DNA of 59,279 nucleotides from Nanobdellota archaeon. GTDB taxonomy: Archaea; Nanobdellota; Nanobdellia; Pacearchaeales; GW2011-AR1. Both the position numbers and the translations under genes were made by a program. Shown one piece after another: positions 40,047-49,426 of the stretch. Below the pieces are notes generated by a model. That model ran no database searches and was not told where the DNA came from. It saw only the letters and a list, made by a program, of their open reading frames with translations. Position 1 is the first letter of the stretch, and the number at the start of each line of letters is the position of its first letter. The stretch covers positions 1-59,279 of the forward strand of contig JAHITZ010000023.1 in the NCBI GenBank assembly GCA_018817405.1, written 5' to 3'.

Positions 40047-40297
40047 TGTACGAAATTATTTTTACAGAAAAGGCATGTAAGCAATTAAATAAACTAGAGA
40101 AAGATGTTCAAAGAAGAATAATCGCAACATTGGACCGTTGCCGAATCAATCCTTATCGGCATTTTATTAAACTTGTCGGAGAAACAGCAATGAAATTAAG
40201 GGTTGGTGAATGGAGAGTTATAGCAGATATTAACGAAGGGAAGTTAATTGTTTTGGTCTTGAAGATTGGACATCGAAGAAATATTTACAAAAACTGA
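40046..40297 (+). CDS. RelE/ParE-superfamily toxin
   Basis: MYEIIFTEKACKQLNKLEKDVQRRIIATLDRCRINPYRHFIKLVGETAMKLRVGEWRVIADINEGKLIVLVLKIGHRRNIYKN. Confidence 0.9.
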   Translation: MYEIIFTEKACKQLNKLEKDVQRRIIATLDRCRINPYRHFIKLVGETAMKLRVGEWRVIADINEGKLIVLVLKIGHRRNIYKN

Positions 40298-40307
40298 CTA
40301 GTTATTT

Positions 40308-40991
40308 TCAAGGTTTGGTATGACAAGGTTCAGTATAGGGTTTAAGTATACAATAAGCACAAGGAATAATCAAACAAATCACCATTTGATACTCTCTCTT
40401 AAAAACAAACAACCCATCAATTGATTTATACACTTCGTTTGTAATTATCTCATTACCTAAAAATCTTCTTTGATGTATTGCTACAGCCTCTTGATTCGCA
40501 GTTAAAATTCTTGTTGGGTCTTTTTTCCGAGCATTAGCAAAAATCTCTAGAATTGATGTTTTTTCTGATGGGACAAGATTATATCCTCCACTAACCAAAC
40601 CAGGTAAAAACTTCTCTAGGGCAAACGCCCACTTTTTATCCCTTGTATCGCAATGAGTATTGATTGTTACATTGACTTTTTGCGGTCGTTTTCCTAATGT
40701 TAAAAGACTCGCAGGTACGCAAGAAGACATTTCTGGTTCTCGGTATCTTACTGAAACTGCAAAATCTGAGGAGCCATCCTCATGGGCTATAGCTCCTGAA
40801 GTCCATGGTTGAGCATCTACAACATACCGCGAATCAAATCTACCATCTGCTGGGTCTGCTTGGAAGTGAAATTTGGCTTCCAGATACCAATATCCCTCTG
40901 GTGAATAACCGCTTAGTTAAGGGATTTTTCGAGCAATAGCAATTGCTTTATCATAAGACATCTTTCCTTTTGCCTCAATTGTTTCTATCAT
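40308..40991 (-). pseudogene. Unknown protein gene with one in-frame TAA near its 5' end
   Basis: Reverse reading from 40991: MIETIEAKGKMSYDKAIAIARKIP*LSGYSPEGYWYLEAKFHFQADPADGRFDSRYVVDAQPWTSG...FAVSVRYREPEMSSCVPASLL..., continuous with ORF 40308..40730. Confidence 0.6.
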
Positions 40992-41162
40992 TTTATTATC
41001 TTAGCCTCACATATGTTATAAAACATTCAGTATTTAAATCTTTAGGTGATGTAGTCATTATCAAATTACACAAACTTTTCATTCTTTCATACTTCGTCAA
41101 ATCATCAATCCAATCTCAATAAAAACCTTCTCGCCTTAATTTACAATAACACCTACAGATAA

Positions 41163-41552
41163 CTACCCCGAAGCATGATTAATCTTTATATCCTCATATC
41201 CAATTCCTACTTTTCTCACAATTGCACTTTTTATCCTCACCCTAGCACCATTTGATTCCCTTATCGCGATTGCAGTCTTCCCCACTTCTTCTAGCGACAT
41301 ATCCCCCAATTGACCCTTTCGGATATTTGTTTCTAAATCCCATGTTTTTCCATTAGCTCCAAACAACTGTTTATGCCATTCATCCACTTGCTCAGCCGTG
41401 CAGATTCCCTTAGAAATAAATTCATTAATAGCATTAACATAGTCCTCATACTCTTTTTTTAATCTTTCTTTATCCCCTTCATCGTCAATCCTCTCAATTT
41501 TCAATTGTATAATCGACCTTTTATCCAGCAACTCATCCAAGGGGTATTCCAT
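41163..41552 (-). CDS. Conserved-looking small helical protein, possibly DUF4254/DUF6165-like
   Basis: MEYPLDELLDKRSIIQLKIERIDDEGDKERLKKEYEDYVNAINEF...VDEWHKQLFGANGKTWDLETNIRKGQ...AIAIRESNGARVRIKSAI; resembles small proteins of sugar loci from memory only. Confidence 0.4.
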   Translation of the reverse strand: MEYPLDELLDKRSIIQLKIERIDDEGDKERLKKEYEDYVNAINEFISKGICTAEQVDEWHKQLFGANGKTWDLETNIRKGQLGDMSLEEVGKTAIAIRESNGARVRIKSAIVRKVGIGYEDIKINHASG

Positions 41553-41602
41553 ATCAAAAGTATCCTAATTAACTTTAAAAGGATTACGTTTCTGCAGTCT
41601 TC

Positions 41603-42493
41603 ATGGTAGACGTGATAATAACCTCTTTCAAAGAACCCCTAACAATCGGCAAAGCAATAGATTCCTTCATCCAGCAAGACATAAAAGAAAAATATAAAAT
41701 CTGGGTTATCGCTCCAGATGAACCAACATTAAACGTAGCAAGGAGATATTCAAAGAAACATAAGAATATCAAAGTGTTTAAAGATTCAGGAAAAGGAAAA
41801 AGTTTTGCATTGCACGAAATCTTGCCCAAACTAAAAAGCGAAATTATCGTTCTGTCTGATGGAGATGTTCATGTAAAAACAAACTGTTTGAAATACTTGA
41901 TAGAACCATTCAATGATAAAAAAGTAGGGTGTGTCACCGGCCGCCCGGTTTCCGAAGAGTCTAAAAAAAATATTTATGGTTACTGGTCTCACTTATTATG
42001 CGATGCCGGCGCACATAAAGCCAGATTAAAAAGATTCAGAAAAAAACAATTCTTAGAATGTTCTGGTTATTTCTGGGCTTTTAGAAATCATGTTATAAAG
42101 AGATTCCCTTTAGACATACCAGAAGACACAGTTATATCTTATCTATTCAGAGAGAAAAAGTATAAAATCGCGTATGCACCAAAAGCAATCGTGTATGTAA
42201 CTTTCCCCAAAAATCTTCACGAATTTATCGAACAAAAGAAGAGAACAGCCAAAGGACACGAAGCCCCTAGAAAATATGTCAACATGAAAAAAATACCCCG
42301 GACAAAATCTTTTAAAAACGAATTACTCGAAGGTTACAGGGCATTGTTTTACCCAAAAAATCTAATAGAAATTTTTTACACATTATTGCTGTTTCCTGTA
42401 AGATTGTACATCTGGATGTTAGTTTTTCATCATACAAGAATAAAGAAAAAAGAATACCAAGATGCATGGGAAAGAATCGAAAGCACGAAATAA
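41603..42493 (+). CDS. GT2-family glycosyltransferase
   Basis: MVDVIITSFKEPLTIGKAIDSFIQQD...IIVLSDGDVHVKTNCLKYLIEPFNDKKVGCVTGRPV. Confidence 0.85.
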   Translation: MVDVIITSFKEPLTIGKAIDSFIQQDIKEKYKIWVIAPDEPTLNVARRYSKKHKNIKVFKDSGKGKSFALHEILPKLKSEIIVLSDGDVHVKTNCLKYLIEPFNDKKVGCVTGRPVSEESKKNIYGYWSHLLCDAGAHKARLKRFRKKQFLECSGYFWAFRNHVIKRFPLDIPEDTVISYLFREKKYKIAYAPKAIVYVTFPKNLHEFIEQKKRTAKGHEAPRKYVNMKKIPRTKSFKNELLEGYRALFYPKNLIEIFYTLLLFPVRLYIWMLVFHHTRIKKKEYQDAWERIESTK

Positions 42494-42494
42494 G

Positions 42495-42677
42495 TCAGGA
42501 AATGATTATTGCATCAACAGGACAAGAATCTGCTGCTTCTTTCTCACAGGTTGTTTTGTCTACGTTTGGTTTTTTCACTACAGCTTTATCACCGCGCAAT
42601 TCAAAACTTTTCGGACAAAGCTCTGAACAAAGACTGCAACCAATACATTTTTTTTCATCAATTTTTATTTTAGCCAT
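42495..42677 (-). CDS. Small 4Fe-4S-type ferredoxin
   Basis: KCIGCSLCSELCPKSFELRGDKAVV...CEKEAADSCPVDAIII. Confidence 0.9.
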   Translation of the reverse strand: MAKIKIDEKKCIGCSLCSELCPKSFELRGDKAVVKKPNVDKTTCEKEAADSCPVDAIIIS

Positions 42678-42902
42678 AACATTACCATAACAAAAAACAC
42701 TTTAAAAAGTTTTACATCGCTTTGTACTCATCAAATAAAATTGAATAATAAGTGTTCACTCAACCACAAGAACGAATTAATGATAATTAATCTTACAGAC
42801 GAAGCGATTGAATCTGGGCCAATGTTGTATTTATCAGATTTTTCCAATTAAGACCGGAATCCAAATAGAAACGAATAAAAACTCAGCTTGGTTGCACAAA
42901 CA

Positions 42903-44438
42903 ATGGACTCAGATGAACAAGATAAAATAGATACAAGGAAAGAAAAAATAAAAAATTGGTTGAAAAACCCGTACAAGTTAGCTCTTGTAGGTATTCTTAT
43001 ATTTGCATTCGCAATAAGGTTCTATTACTTCCTCTTAACAACAACCCAGCCCCTTTGGTGGGATGAAGCGGTTTATGGAACGCTCGCTAAAAATATAATT
43101 CTGGGAAAATGGGACGGAACTCTTTTGATTCTCCATGAAACAATAATCAGGCCACCCCTTCTTCCGTTCCTGTGGTCGATATTACTTAGATTGAATATAG
43201 GAGAAGTTGGCGTTAGGTTTTTATTAGAGCTCTTGCCTTCTGTAATTTCTGTATTTTTTGTTTATCTAATTGGAAAGGAACTTTACAATAAAAAAGTTGG
43301 TTTGATATCATCGTTCTTTTTTTCAGTTTTGTGGATTCACCTCTTCTACACGGCAAGACTTTTAACAAGCGTTCCAGCAATGGCGTTTTTGTTTCCAAGC
43401 ATTTATTATTTCATAAAATCTCAAAAAACAGAATTTAACGCCAAGTATTTCGGAATTTCTATCTTTCTTTTATCACTCAGCACTTTAACAAGATACCCTA
43501 ACGGCGTTTTCTTTTTAGCGTATTTATTATTTCTTTTAATAACTTGGAAAATAGATTTATCAAAAAATAAAAAATTTTGGTTTGCTGGTATAATCGGCTT
43601 GTTGCCCCTCTTGATTTTCTTCTTTTTTAATTATTCAATCTATGGCAACATTTTTCCAGCGTTTTTAGGAAACGATTACGTTCAAAGTGGAGCAGGCTCT
43701 CCCAAAGCACCTTTTGCTTTTCATCTTTTAAATTTTATTCCAATGTACCTGAAAAAATCATTTCTTGTCTTATTTTTTATAGGGGCAGCTATATCCTTAT
43801 TTGAATTAGTCGTCGGTTATGATATCATCAGAAAAAAACAAAACTTAAAATCACATCTACTAACCCTCCTTCTGCTCATCACCATTTATTCTTTCTTTAT
43901 ATTCTATCTAAGGGTTGCAGAGGATCGTTGGCTCTTCCCATCTGCACTCCCCTTAGCAATTTTTGTAGGGTTTGGAATAGAACGTTTGTATAATTTTATA
44001 AAGAAGTATGGAAAAAATATAGCTCTGATATTGGTCTTGGCAATTCTGGCCTTTGGAGCATATCAACAAGTAACGCACGCTGACAGTTTAATAAAAAATA
44101 AAAAAGAAAGTTTTCTTCAAGTTCGCCAAGGATTCGAATGGATAAAATTTAACACCCCAGAAGACAGCATTATTTCTGGGAACTCAATACCGCCATATGC
44201 TACTTACTACGCAGAGAGATACTATGCAGAAAAAGACCTTGTAGAACCAAGAAATATAACAGAGTTAGAAAATGCAGATGTCGATTATTTTGTTCTTCAG
44301 GCATTTACACCGATAAAAAATGAAGAAGTGGCAGGATACATTCAGAATAATCCTGACAAATGGCAGCCAATAAATGCTTTTTTCTTTGACAATGAACAGA
44401 CCCAACCTGCTTTGATTATTTACAAAAATGTCCAATGA
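42903..44438 (+). CDS. PMT/ArnT-like GT-C membrane glycosyltransferase
   Basis: PLWWDEAVYGTLAKNIILGKW...RPPLLPFLWSILLRLNIGEVGVRFLLELLPSVISVFFVYLIGKEL; start trimmed from 42888. Confidence 0.8.
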   Translation: MDSDEQDKIDTRKEKIKNWLKNPYKLALVGILIFAFAIRFYYFLLTTTQPLWWDEAVYGTLAKNIILGKWDGTLLILHETIIRPPLLPFLWSILLRLNIGEVGVRFLLELLPSVISVFFVYLIGKELYNKKVGLISSFFFSVLWIHLFYTARLLTSVPAMAFLFPSIYYFIKSQKTEFNAKYFGISIFLLSLSTLTRYPNGVFFLAYLLFLLITWKIDLSKNKKFWFAGIIGLLPLLIFFFFNYSIYGNIFPAFLGNDYVQSGAGSPKAPFAFHLLNFIPMYLKKSFLVLFFIGAAISLFELVVGYDIIRKKQNLKSHLLTLLLLITIYSFFIFYLRVAEDRWLFPSALPLAIFVGFGIERLYNFIKKYGKNIALILVLAILAFGAYQQVTHADSLIKNKKESFLQVRQGFEWIKFNTPEDSIISGNSIPPYATYYAERYYAEKDLVEPRNITELENADVDYFVLQAFTPIKNEEVAGYIQNNPDKWQPINAFFFDNEQTQPALIIYKNVQ

Positions 44439-44501
44439 GTATTTTAAAGCCCTCATCAAAAAGTTTAAAACACATCCAATATAAAACTGGTTGATATAAA
44501 A

Positions 44502-45182
44502 ATGAAAAAACCAAATAGGACATGGGTAGTTATCCCGGCGTATAACGAAGAAAAAACACTCGGAGAAGTAATAACAAATCTGAAGAAAAATTCTCTAAAA
44601 AACATAATTGTAATAAACGATGGCTCGGAAGATAGGACCGAAGAAGTTGCTGTAAAAATGGGGGCAAAAGTCTATTCCCATCTGATTAACCGAGGACTGG
44701 GGGGTGCGCTAAATACCGGAATCTCTGCAGCATTGCTCAACGGAGCAGAAATTATCGCAACTTGCGATGCAGACGGCCAGCACAATCCAGAAGACGTCAA
44801 GAGAGCAATAGATTTTTTAGATAAAGATAATCTAGATGTAGTAATTGGCTCAAGGTTGCTAAATCCGGAGGGAATGCCTTTTCTTAGAAGGATAGGAAAC
44901 AAAGGATTTAATTTCATTACATTCTTGCTATTTGGAATATATTCCACAGACACGCAATCAGGATTAAGAGTGTTTTCAAAAAAAGCAGCAGAAAAATTAA
45001 AAATCAAGACAAGTAAAATGGAAGTTTCGTCTGAAATAATAAAAGAAATCGGCAGAAACAAATTAAACTTCAAAGAAATATCTATAAAAGCGATTTATAC
45101 AGATTATTCAATGGAAAAAGGCCAAAAGAACACAAATGCTTTTAATATATTATATAAATTATTTTTAAGGAGGGCGATGTAA
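44502..45182 (+). CDS. GT2-family, dolichyl-phosphate sugar synthase-like
   Basis: TWVVIPAYNEEKTLGEVITNL...IIVINDGSEDRTEEVA...IATCDADGQHNPEDVKRAI. Confidence 0.85.
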   Translation: MKKPNRTWVVIPAYNEEKTLGEVITNLKKNSLKNIIVINDGSEDRTEEVAVKMGAKVYSHLINRGLGGALNTGISAALLNGAEIIATCDADGQHNPEDVKRAIDFLDKDNLDVVIGSRLLNPEGMPFLRRIGNKGFNFITFLLFGIYSTDTQSGLRVFSKKAAEKLKIKTSKMEVSSEIIKEIGRNKLNFKEISIKAIYTDYSMEKGQKNTNAFNILYKLFLRRAM

Positions 45183-45508
45183 TGACAGTCCAATGGGTAG
45201 TTCTCGCATTTGTAGCAATAATGATAGTCAAACTTACTTTAGACCTAAGAAGAAGTAAAATATCTGAAAGCAAGTTTATCATGTGGGCAGTCATCTGGCT
45301 TGCCTTGGCTATAATTGCATTTTTTCCAGAGATAGTCTTCTTTTTAGCTGGTTTAATAGGAATTGAAAGAGCAAAAGACCTGCCTATTTATCTCTCTATA
45401 ATTCTTTTGTTCTACCTTGTTTTTAAGATAGGAATAAAAATAGAAAATATAAATCATGAGATAACAAGATTAGTAAAAAAATTGGCTTTGGAGAAACACA
45501 AAAAATGA
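45182..45508 (+). CDS. DUF2304-like small membrane protein
   Basis: Three TM segments, SESKFIMWAVIWLALAIIAFFPEIVFFLAGLIGIERAKDLPIYLSIILLFYLVFKI; directly follows the GT2 gene. Confidence 0.75.
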   Translation: MTVQWVVLAFVAIMIVKLTLDLRRSKISESKFIMWAVIWLALAIIAFFPEIVFFLAGLIGIERAKDLPIYLSIILLFYLVFKIGIKIENINHEITRLVKKLALEKHKK

Positions 45509-46929
45509 AAAAAGTAATCTTGATTAATCCACCGTCGAAAACAAAAGTTATTCGGGAAGGGCGTTGCGAACAAAGAGCAGACTCTTATCAATACCTAATG
45601 GTCCCAATTTCTTTGCCCTCTGTTGCAGCAGTTCTTAGAAAAGGAGGATTCGAAGTTGAAATAATAGATTGCATAGCAGAAGAGATATCCTTAGAAGAAC
45701 TGGAATCAACACTCAAAAAAAGAAAACCTCTTTTAGCAGTGGTAAATGTAGCAACAATGTCCTTTGATACAGACAAGGAAACAGCAGAAGTTTGCAGAAA
45801 GTTAAAAATTCCCTGTGCTGCAATGGGAATGCACGTCACAACCATCCCCCAAGAAGCACTTAAAAATTCCGAGTTTGGAATGGCAATAATGGCAGAACCA
45901 GAACTGATAACATTAAATCTCTCCAAAGCAATCAGAGATAAAAAAAATCTCAAAACTGTAAAAGGCATAGCCTTCAAAAAAGGAAGCAAGATAATTAAGA
46001 ATTCTCCTGAAAAATTAATTCAAAATCTTGATGAACTACCTTTCCCAGCAAGAGATTTGTTAAACAATGAAAAATATACCGCTCCCATAACGCAAAGACC
46101 ATACACATTGATTATTACAGCAAGGGGCTGTCCTTATGGTTGTATTTTCTGCACAGCTTCAAATTACTACGGAAAAAAACCCAGAATAAGAAGCCCAGAA
46201 AATATCGTAGATGAAATAGAAGAAGTTATAACAAAATATAAAATCAGAGATATTGGGATGTGGGCAGATACATTCACATTTAGTAAGGATCAAGTAATAG
46301 GAATTTCTAAGGAAATAATAAAAAGAAGATTAAAAATTGACTGGTTTTGCAACAGCAGAGTTGATACACTAAACGAAGAAATGGTTTCCCAAATGGCAAA
46401 ATCTGGCTGTAAGGCTGTGACATTTGGTGTTGAAAGTTTAGATGAAAATATTCTCAAACAGGCAAGGAAAAATATCTCATTTAAACAGGTAAAAAATGCT
46501 ATAGGATTATGTAAAAAGTATGGAATCAAAAGCCAATTGCATTTAATATTCGGCCTTCCAGGAGAGACAAGAGAGTCAATAGAAACCACAATAAAGAGAG
46601 CAATAGCCCTAAATCCAGATTACGCACAATTCTACTGCGCTGTGCCTTTCCCAGGTACAGAATTTAGAAGATATGTTGTAGAAAAAGGATACTTACTGCA
46701 GACAAACTGGTCAGAATACGAAATAAATAACGCCCTTGTGTCATATCCGCAATTGTCAAAAGAAGAAATTCAAACTGCCAGAAAAAAAGCATACAGAAAA
46801 TTTTATTTTAGACCGACTTACATTTTAAAGAAAATGCAAGAATTTCCGTTGAGAGAATGGAAAAAAATAATCCCCCAAGCGTATCATTTTTTTAAAGGGT
46901 GGGTTTTCAGCGGAGAAATTCAAACTTAA
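45505..46929 (+). CDS. B12-binding-domain radical SAM protein
   Basis: PISLPSVAAVLRKGGFEVEIIDCIAEE; TARGCPYGCIFCTASNYYGKKPRIRSPENIVDEIEEV; FGVESLDENILKQARKNISF. Confidence 0.9.
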   Translation: MKKVILINPPSKTKVIREGRCEQRADSYQYLMVPISLPSVAAVLRKGGFEVEIIDCIAEEISLEELESTLKKRKPLLAVVNVATMSFDTDKETAEVCRKLKIPCAAMGMHVTTIPQEALKNSEFGMAIMAEPELITLNLSKAIRDKKNLKTVKGIAFKKGSKIIKNSPEKLIQNLDELPFPARDLLNNEKYTAPITQRPYTLIITARGCPYGCIFCTASNYYGKKPRIRSPENIVDEIEEVITKYKIRDIGMWADTFTFSKDQVIGISKEIIKRRLKIDWFCNSRVDTLNEEMVSQMAKSGCKAVTFGVESLDENILKQARKNISFKQVKNAIGLCKKYGIKSQLHLIFGLPGETRESIETTIKRAIALNPDYAQFYCAVPFPGTEFRRYVVEKGYLLQTNWSEYEINNALVSYPQLSKEEIQTARKKAYRKFYFRPTYILKKMQEFPLREWKKIIPQAYHFFKGWVFSGEIQT

Positions 46930-47423
46930 CATCTAGGCCATTTATACAGCAGCGAATAAATCAAGGAAAATCTATATAACGCTCTTTTTGAATGAACAAC
47001 CTCATAAACAAAATCACTAATTAAATGAAACGCAAAACCAACAAAAACAAAAAAGAAAAGTACCTGCCAATAACCCAATAGCAAAATCAAAAACAGCATC
47101 TCAAAACCATGTAAAGGAAATACTCCCAAGGTATAATTCCTTTTTTGTGTTTTAGTTAAACCATCATATTTCTTTCCATCACTCACAAACCATTTATTTG
47201 CATTTTTCAGACTGAAATCCCTCTTCCACAAAACATAACACAGATAATGGTCTACATCAATGAGGAACGAAGACAAAAAAACAATCAACACTTCAAAAAA
47301 ACTTATTGGAAATATAAGATACAAAATACCAGAAAAAATACCTCCTGCGATTATGTGGGCTAATGGGAACATCCTAAAATCAAGGATGTTTAGTTTAAAA
47401 AACTTCATAGAAATGTGAAACAA
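46926..47423 (-). CDS. YdjM/DUF457-like membrane metal-dependent hydrolase
   Basis: FPLAHIIAGGIFSGILYLIFP...FLIDVDHYLCYVLW...LHGFEMLFLILLLGYW. Confidence 0.55.
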   Translation of the reverse strand: MFHISMKFFKLNILDFRMFPLAHIIAGGIFSGILYLIFPISFFEVLIVFLSSFLIDVDHYLCYVLWKRDFSLKNANKWFVSDGKKYDGLTKTQKRNYTLGVFPLHGFEMLFLILLLGYWQVLFFFVFVGFAFHLISDFVYEVVHSKRALYRFSLIYSLLYKWPRC

Positions 47424-47457
47424 TCATCTTTATATAACTATAAATATCCCATAAAAT

Positions 47458-48879
47458 ATGGGCTTAAATAAGAAAACAGCTATCCTCTTGATATTAATAA
47501 TTCTCACAGGATTAGTTTTAAGATTCTCTGCCATAGACAAAGAAGGTTATTGGTTAGATGAAGGATTTACTCTAATAACTGCAACAAAACCCAATCTCAT
47601 GGAAGTTACAAACTCTGTTTTGTTTTATGAAACTAGCCCGCCGCTTTACTTTTATATTTTAAACATCTGGGTTGAACTATTTGGAAATTCTCCTTACTCT
47701 ACAAGAGCTCTTTCTGCACTTTTCGGAACAATCGCAATAGTTTTCGTATTCCTAATTTCCAAAAAAATATCAGATGAAAAAATAGCCCTTTTCACAACTT
47801 TTCTTTTTTCTGTCTCAATGCTCAATCTCTGGGTTTCTCAGGAAGCAAGACCATACGCACTCTTTGTTTTGCTCTCACTTGTATCAACATTTTTTCTAGT
47901 AAATATTCTAACAGACAAAAATAACAAAACACAACATCTTTTTTATTTCTTTTCACTAATAATCTTGATTTACACGTCTTACTTCACAGTTTTTATCATA
48001 TTTTTTCATTTTATGTCTTTTCTGTTTGTCAAAAAGTATCATCTACTAAAAAAAATTTTTCTTATACAGGTTTTAGCAATCCTTACAATAACTCCTTGGC
48101 TGCTTAAGGCCTTTACAGGATATGACCTGCGACAAGGGGTTGTTTACGAAATACTTCATTATCATGCAAATCTCCCTAAGTTCATAGCACAATTTGGTCA
48201 GTTTGCCTTGGTCTCTCCACTAATCCTTCTTTCCTTTCTCACATTCTTGATTTATTTTATTAATTTAAAGAAGCCTATTAAAAAACCAAAAAACTTCTAC
48301 AACATCCTGCAAATTTTCATTCTCTTAATTTTCGTCGCTTATTTTGCCATGCTCCTTAATTTCCAGATTCCTTTCATTAGCATGTTTTTCACGTGGTCGA
48401 GATACTTTATTTTCCTCTTTCCCGCAGGGTATTTTATAATCGCACAGACTTTCTTCAAGATGAATAAAAAACCAAAAATCTATCTAGTGATTTTAATCAT
48501 TTTATTAAACTTTTTCGCGTTATACACGTATTATTCTTCCACATTAAAAGAAGAATGGATTCCAGCAATGGAGTTTCTAGAATTTACGAAAGACTCTACC
48601 AATGGAATGATATTTGTTGATGAAGGTGGAGCAAATATGTATCTTATTGATTATTATTACAACGGAAATATGGACGCCGTGGAGCTCGCATGGAGAAACA
48701 AAATGCTATCTACTGAACAAGTCCGTGACGCGCTTCAAAATAAAGAATTCGCTTGGTTGATTTTATCAAGGAATTGGAGAAGAGGAGAATATTACAAAAA
48801 GATGTTTGATACTAATTTTAATTTAGTTTCCCAAAAAGAATTTTTTGGTATAAAATTATACATCTATTCAACAAAATAA
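47458..48879 (+). CDS. PMT/ArnT-like GT-C membrane glycosyltransferase
   Basis: KEGYWLDEGFTLITATKPNL...ETSPPLYFYILNIWVELFGNSPYSTRALSALFGTIAIVFVFLISKKI. Confidence 0.85.
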   Translation: MGLNKKTAILLILIILTGLVLRFSAIDKEGYWLDEGFTLITATKPNLMEVTNSVLFYETSPPLYFYILNIWVELFGNSPYSTRALSALFGTIAIVFVFLISKKISDEKIALFTTFLFSVSMLNLWVSQEARPYALFVLLSLVSTFFLVNILTDKNNKTQHLFYFFSLIILIYTSYFTVFIIFFHFMSFLFVKKYHLLKKIFLIQVLAILTITPWLLKAFTGYDLRQGVVYEILHYHANLPKFIAQFGQFALVSPLILLSFLTFLIYFINLKKPIKKPKNFYNILQIFILLIFVAYFAMLLNFQIPFISMFFTWSRYFIFLFPAGYFIIAQTFFKMNKKPKIYLVILIILLNFFALYTYYSSTLKEEWIPAMEFLEFTKDSTNGMIFVDEGGANMYLIDYYYNGNMDAVELAWRNKMLSTEQVRDALQNKEFAWLILSRNWRRGEYYKKMFDTNFNLVSQKEFFGIKLYIYSTK

Positions 48880-49395
48880 CTATTTTATCACTTCTAAAAC
48901 AAAAAGCACCTCTGAACAAGGCAGAATCCAACAAAAGAATCTTTCATACATCTTTGGATTTATGTTGATTATCGGATTAAATACATAGTTCAACGAAGTA
49001 AAAGCAAGTCTTGTAAAATTAAGTTTTCTTTTTGCAATTATAAACCTCGGTAAATCGTAAAAGCAAGCATCTGTAAAGCAATCAAATGTGAAATAACCAA
49101 AAAAAGTTTTATGAGTCGGGTCGTTATATGTCAACCCACAAGAAAAATGAGGAACTCTAACAACAATTCGGGCACCAGGTTTGCATATTCTTTTCAATTC
49201 ACCCATTACTTTAACTAAATCATCTATATGCTCTAAAACATGAGACGTATAAACCTCGTCAAACTCATTATCCTTAAAAGGATAAGGGAATTTATTTAAA
49301 TCGTGCACGACATCCACGCCCCGAATACTTAGAAAATCCAGATTAACATATCCTTTTTTTATATCCAATCCGCACCCGAGATTTAGTTTTCTCAT
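48880..49395 (-). CDS. SAM-dependent methyltransferase
   Basis: RKLNLGCGLDIKKGYVNLDFLSIRGVDVVHDLNKFPYPFKDNEFDEVYTSHVLEHIDDLVKVMGELKRI. Confidence 0.85.
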   Translation of the reverse strand: MRKLNLGCGLDIKKGYVNLDFLSIRGVDVVHDLNKFPYPFKDNEFDEVYTSHVLEHIDDLVKVMGELKRICKPGARIVVRVPHFSCGLTYNDPTHKTFFGYFTFDCFTDACFYDLPRFIIAKRKLNFTRLAFTSLNYVFNPIININPKMYERFFCWILPCSEVLFVLEVIK

Positions 49396-49426
49396 GCCCT
49401 TTCCTAAAAAGAGGGCTTTTTATGTT

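Larger units (their letters stand above)
39726..40345 (+). repeat. 40-bp imperfect direct repeat (39726-39765 and 40306-40345) bracketing the toxin-antitoxin genes
   Basis: ttttagggtttggtatgacaaggttaggtacagggtttga vs ttttcaggtttggtatgacaaggttcagtatagggtttaa-type copy; exact core GGTTTGGTATGACAAGGTT; both encode VWYDKV.YRV*. Confidence 0.85.

Noticed and set aside
42780-42851. 23-aa ORF MIINLTDEAIESGPMLYLSDFSN before the GT-C gene
   Set aside because: Too short, no recognised family, no clear ribosome-binding signal.
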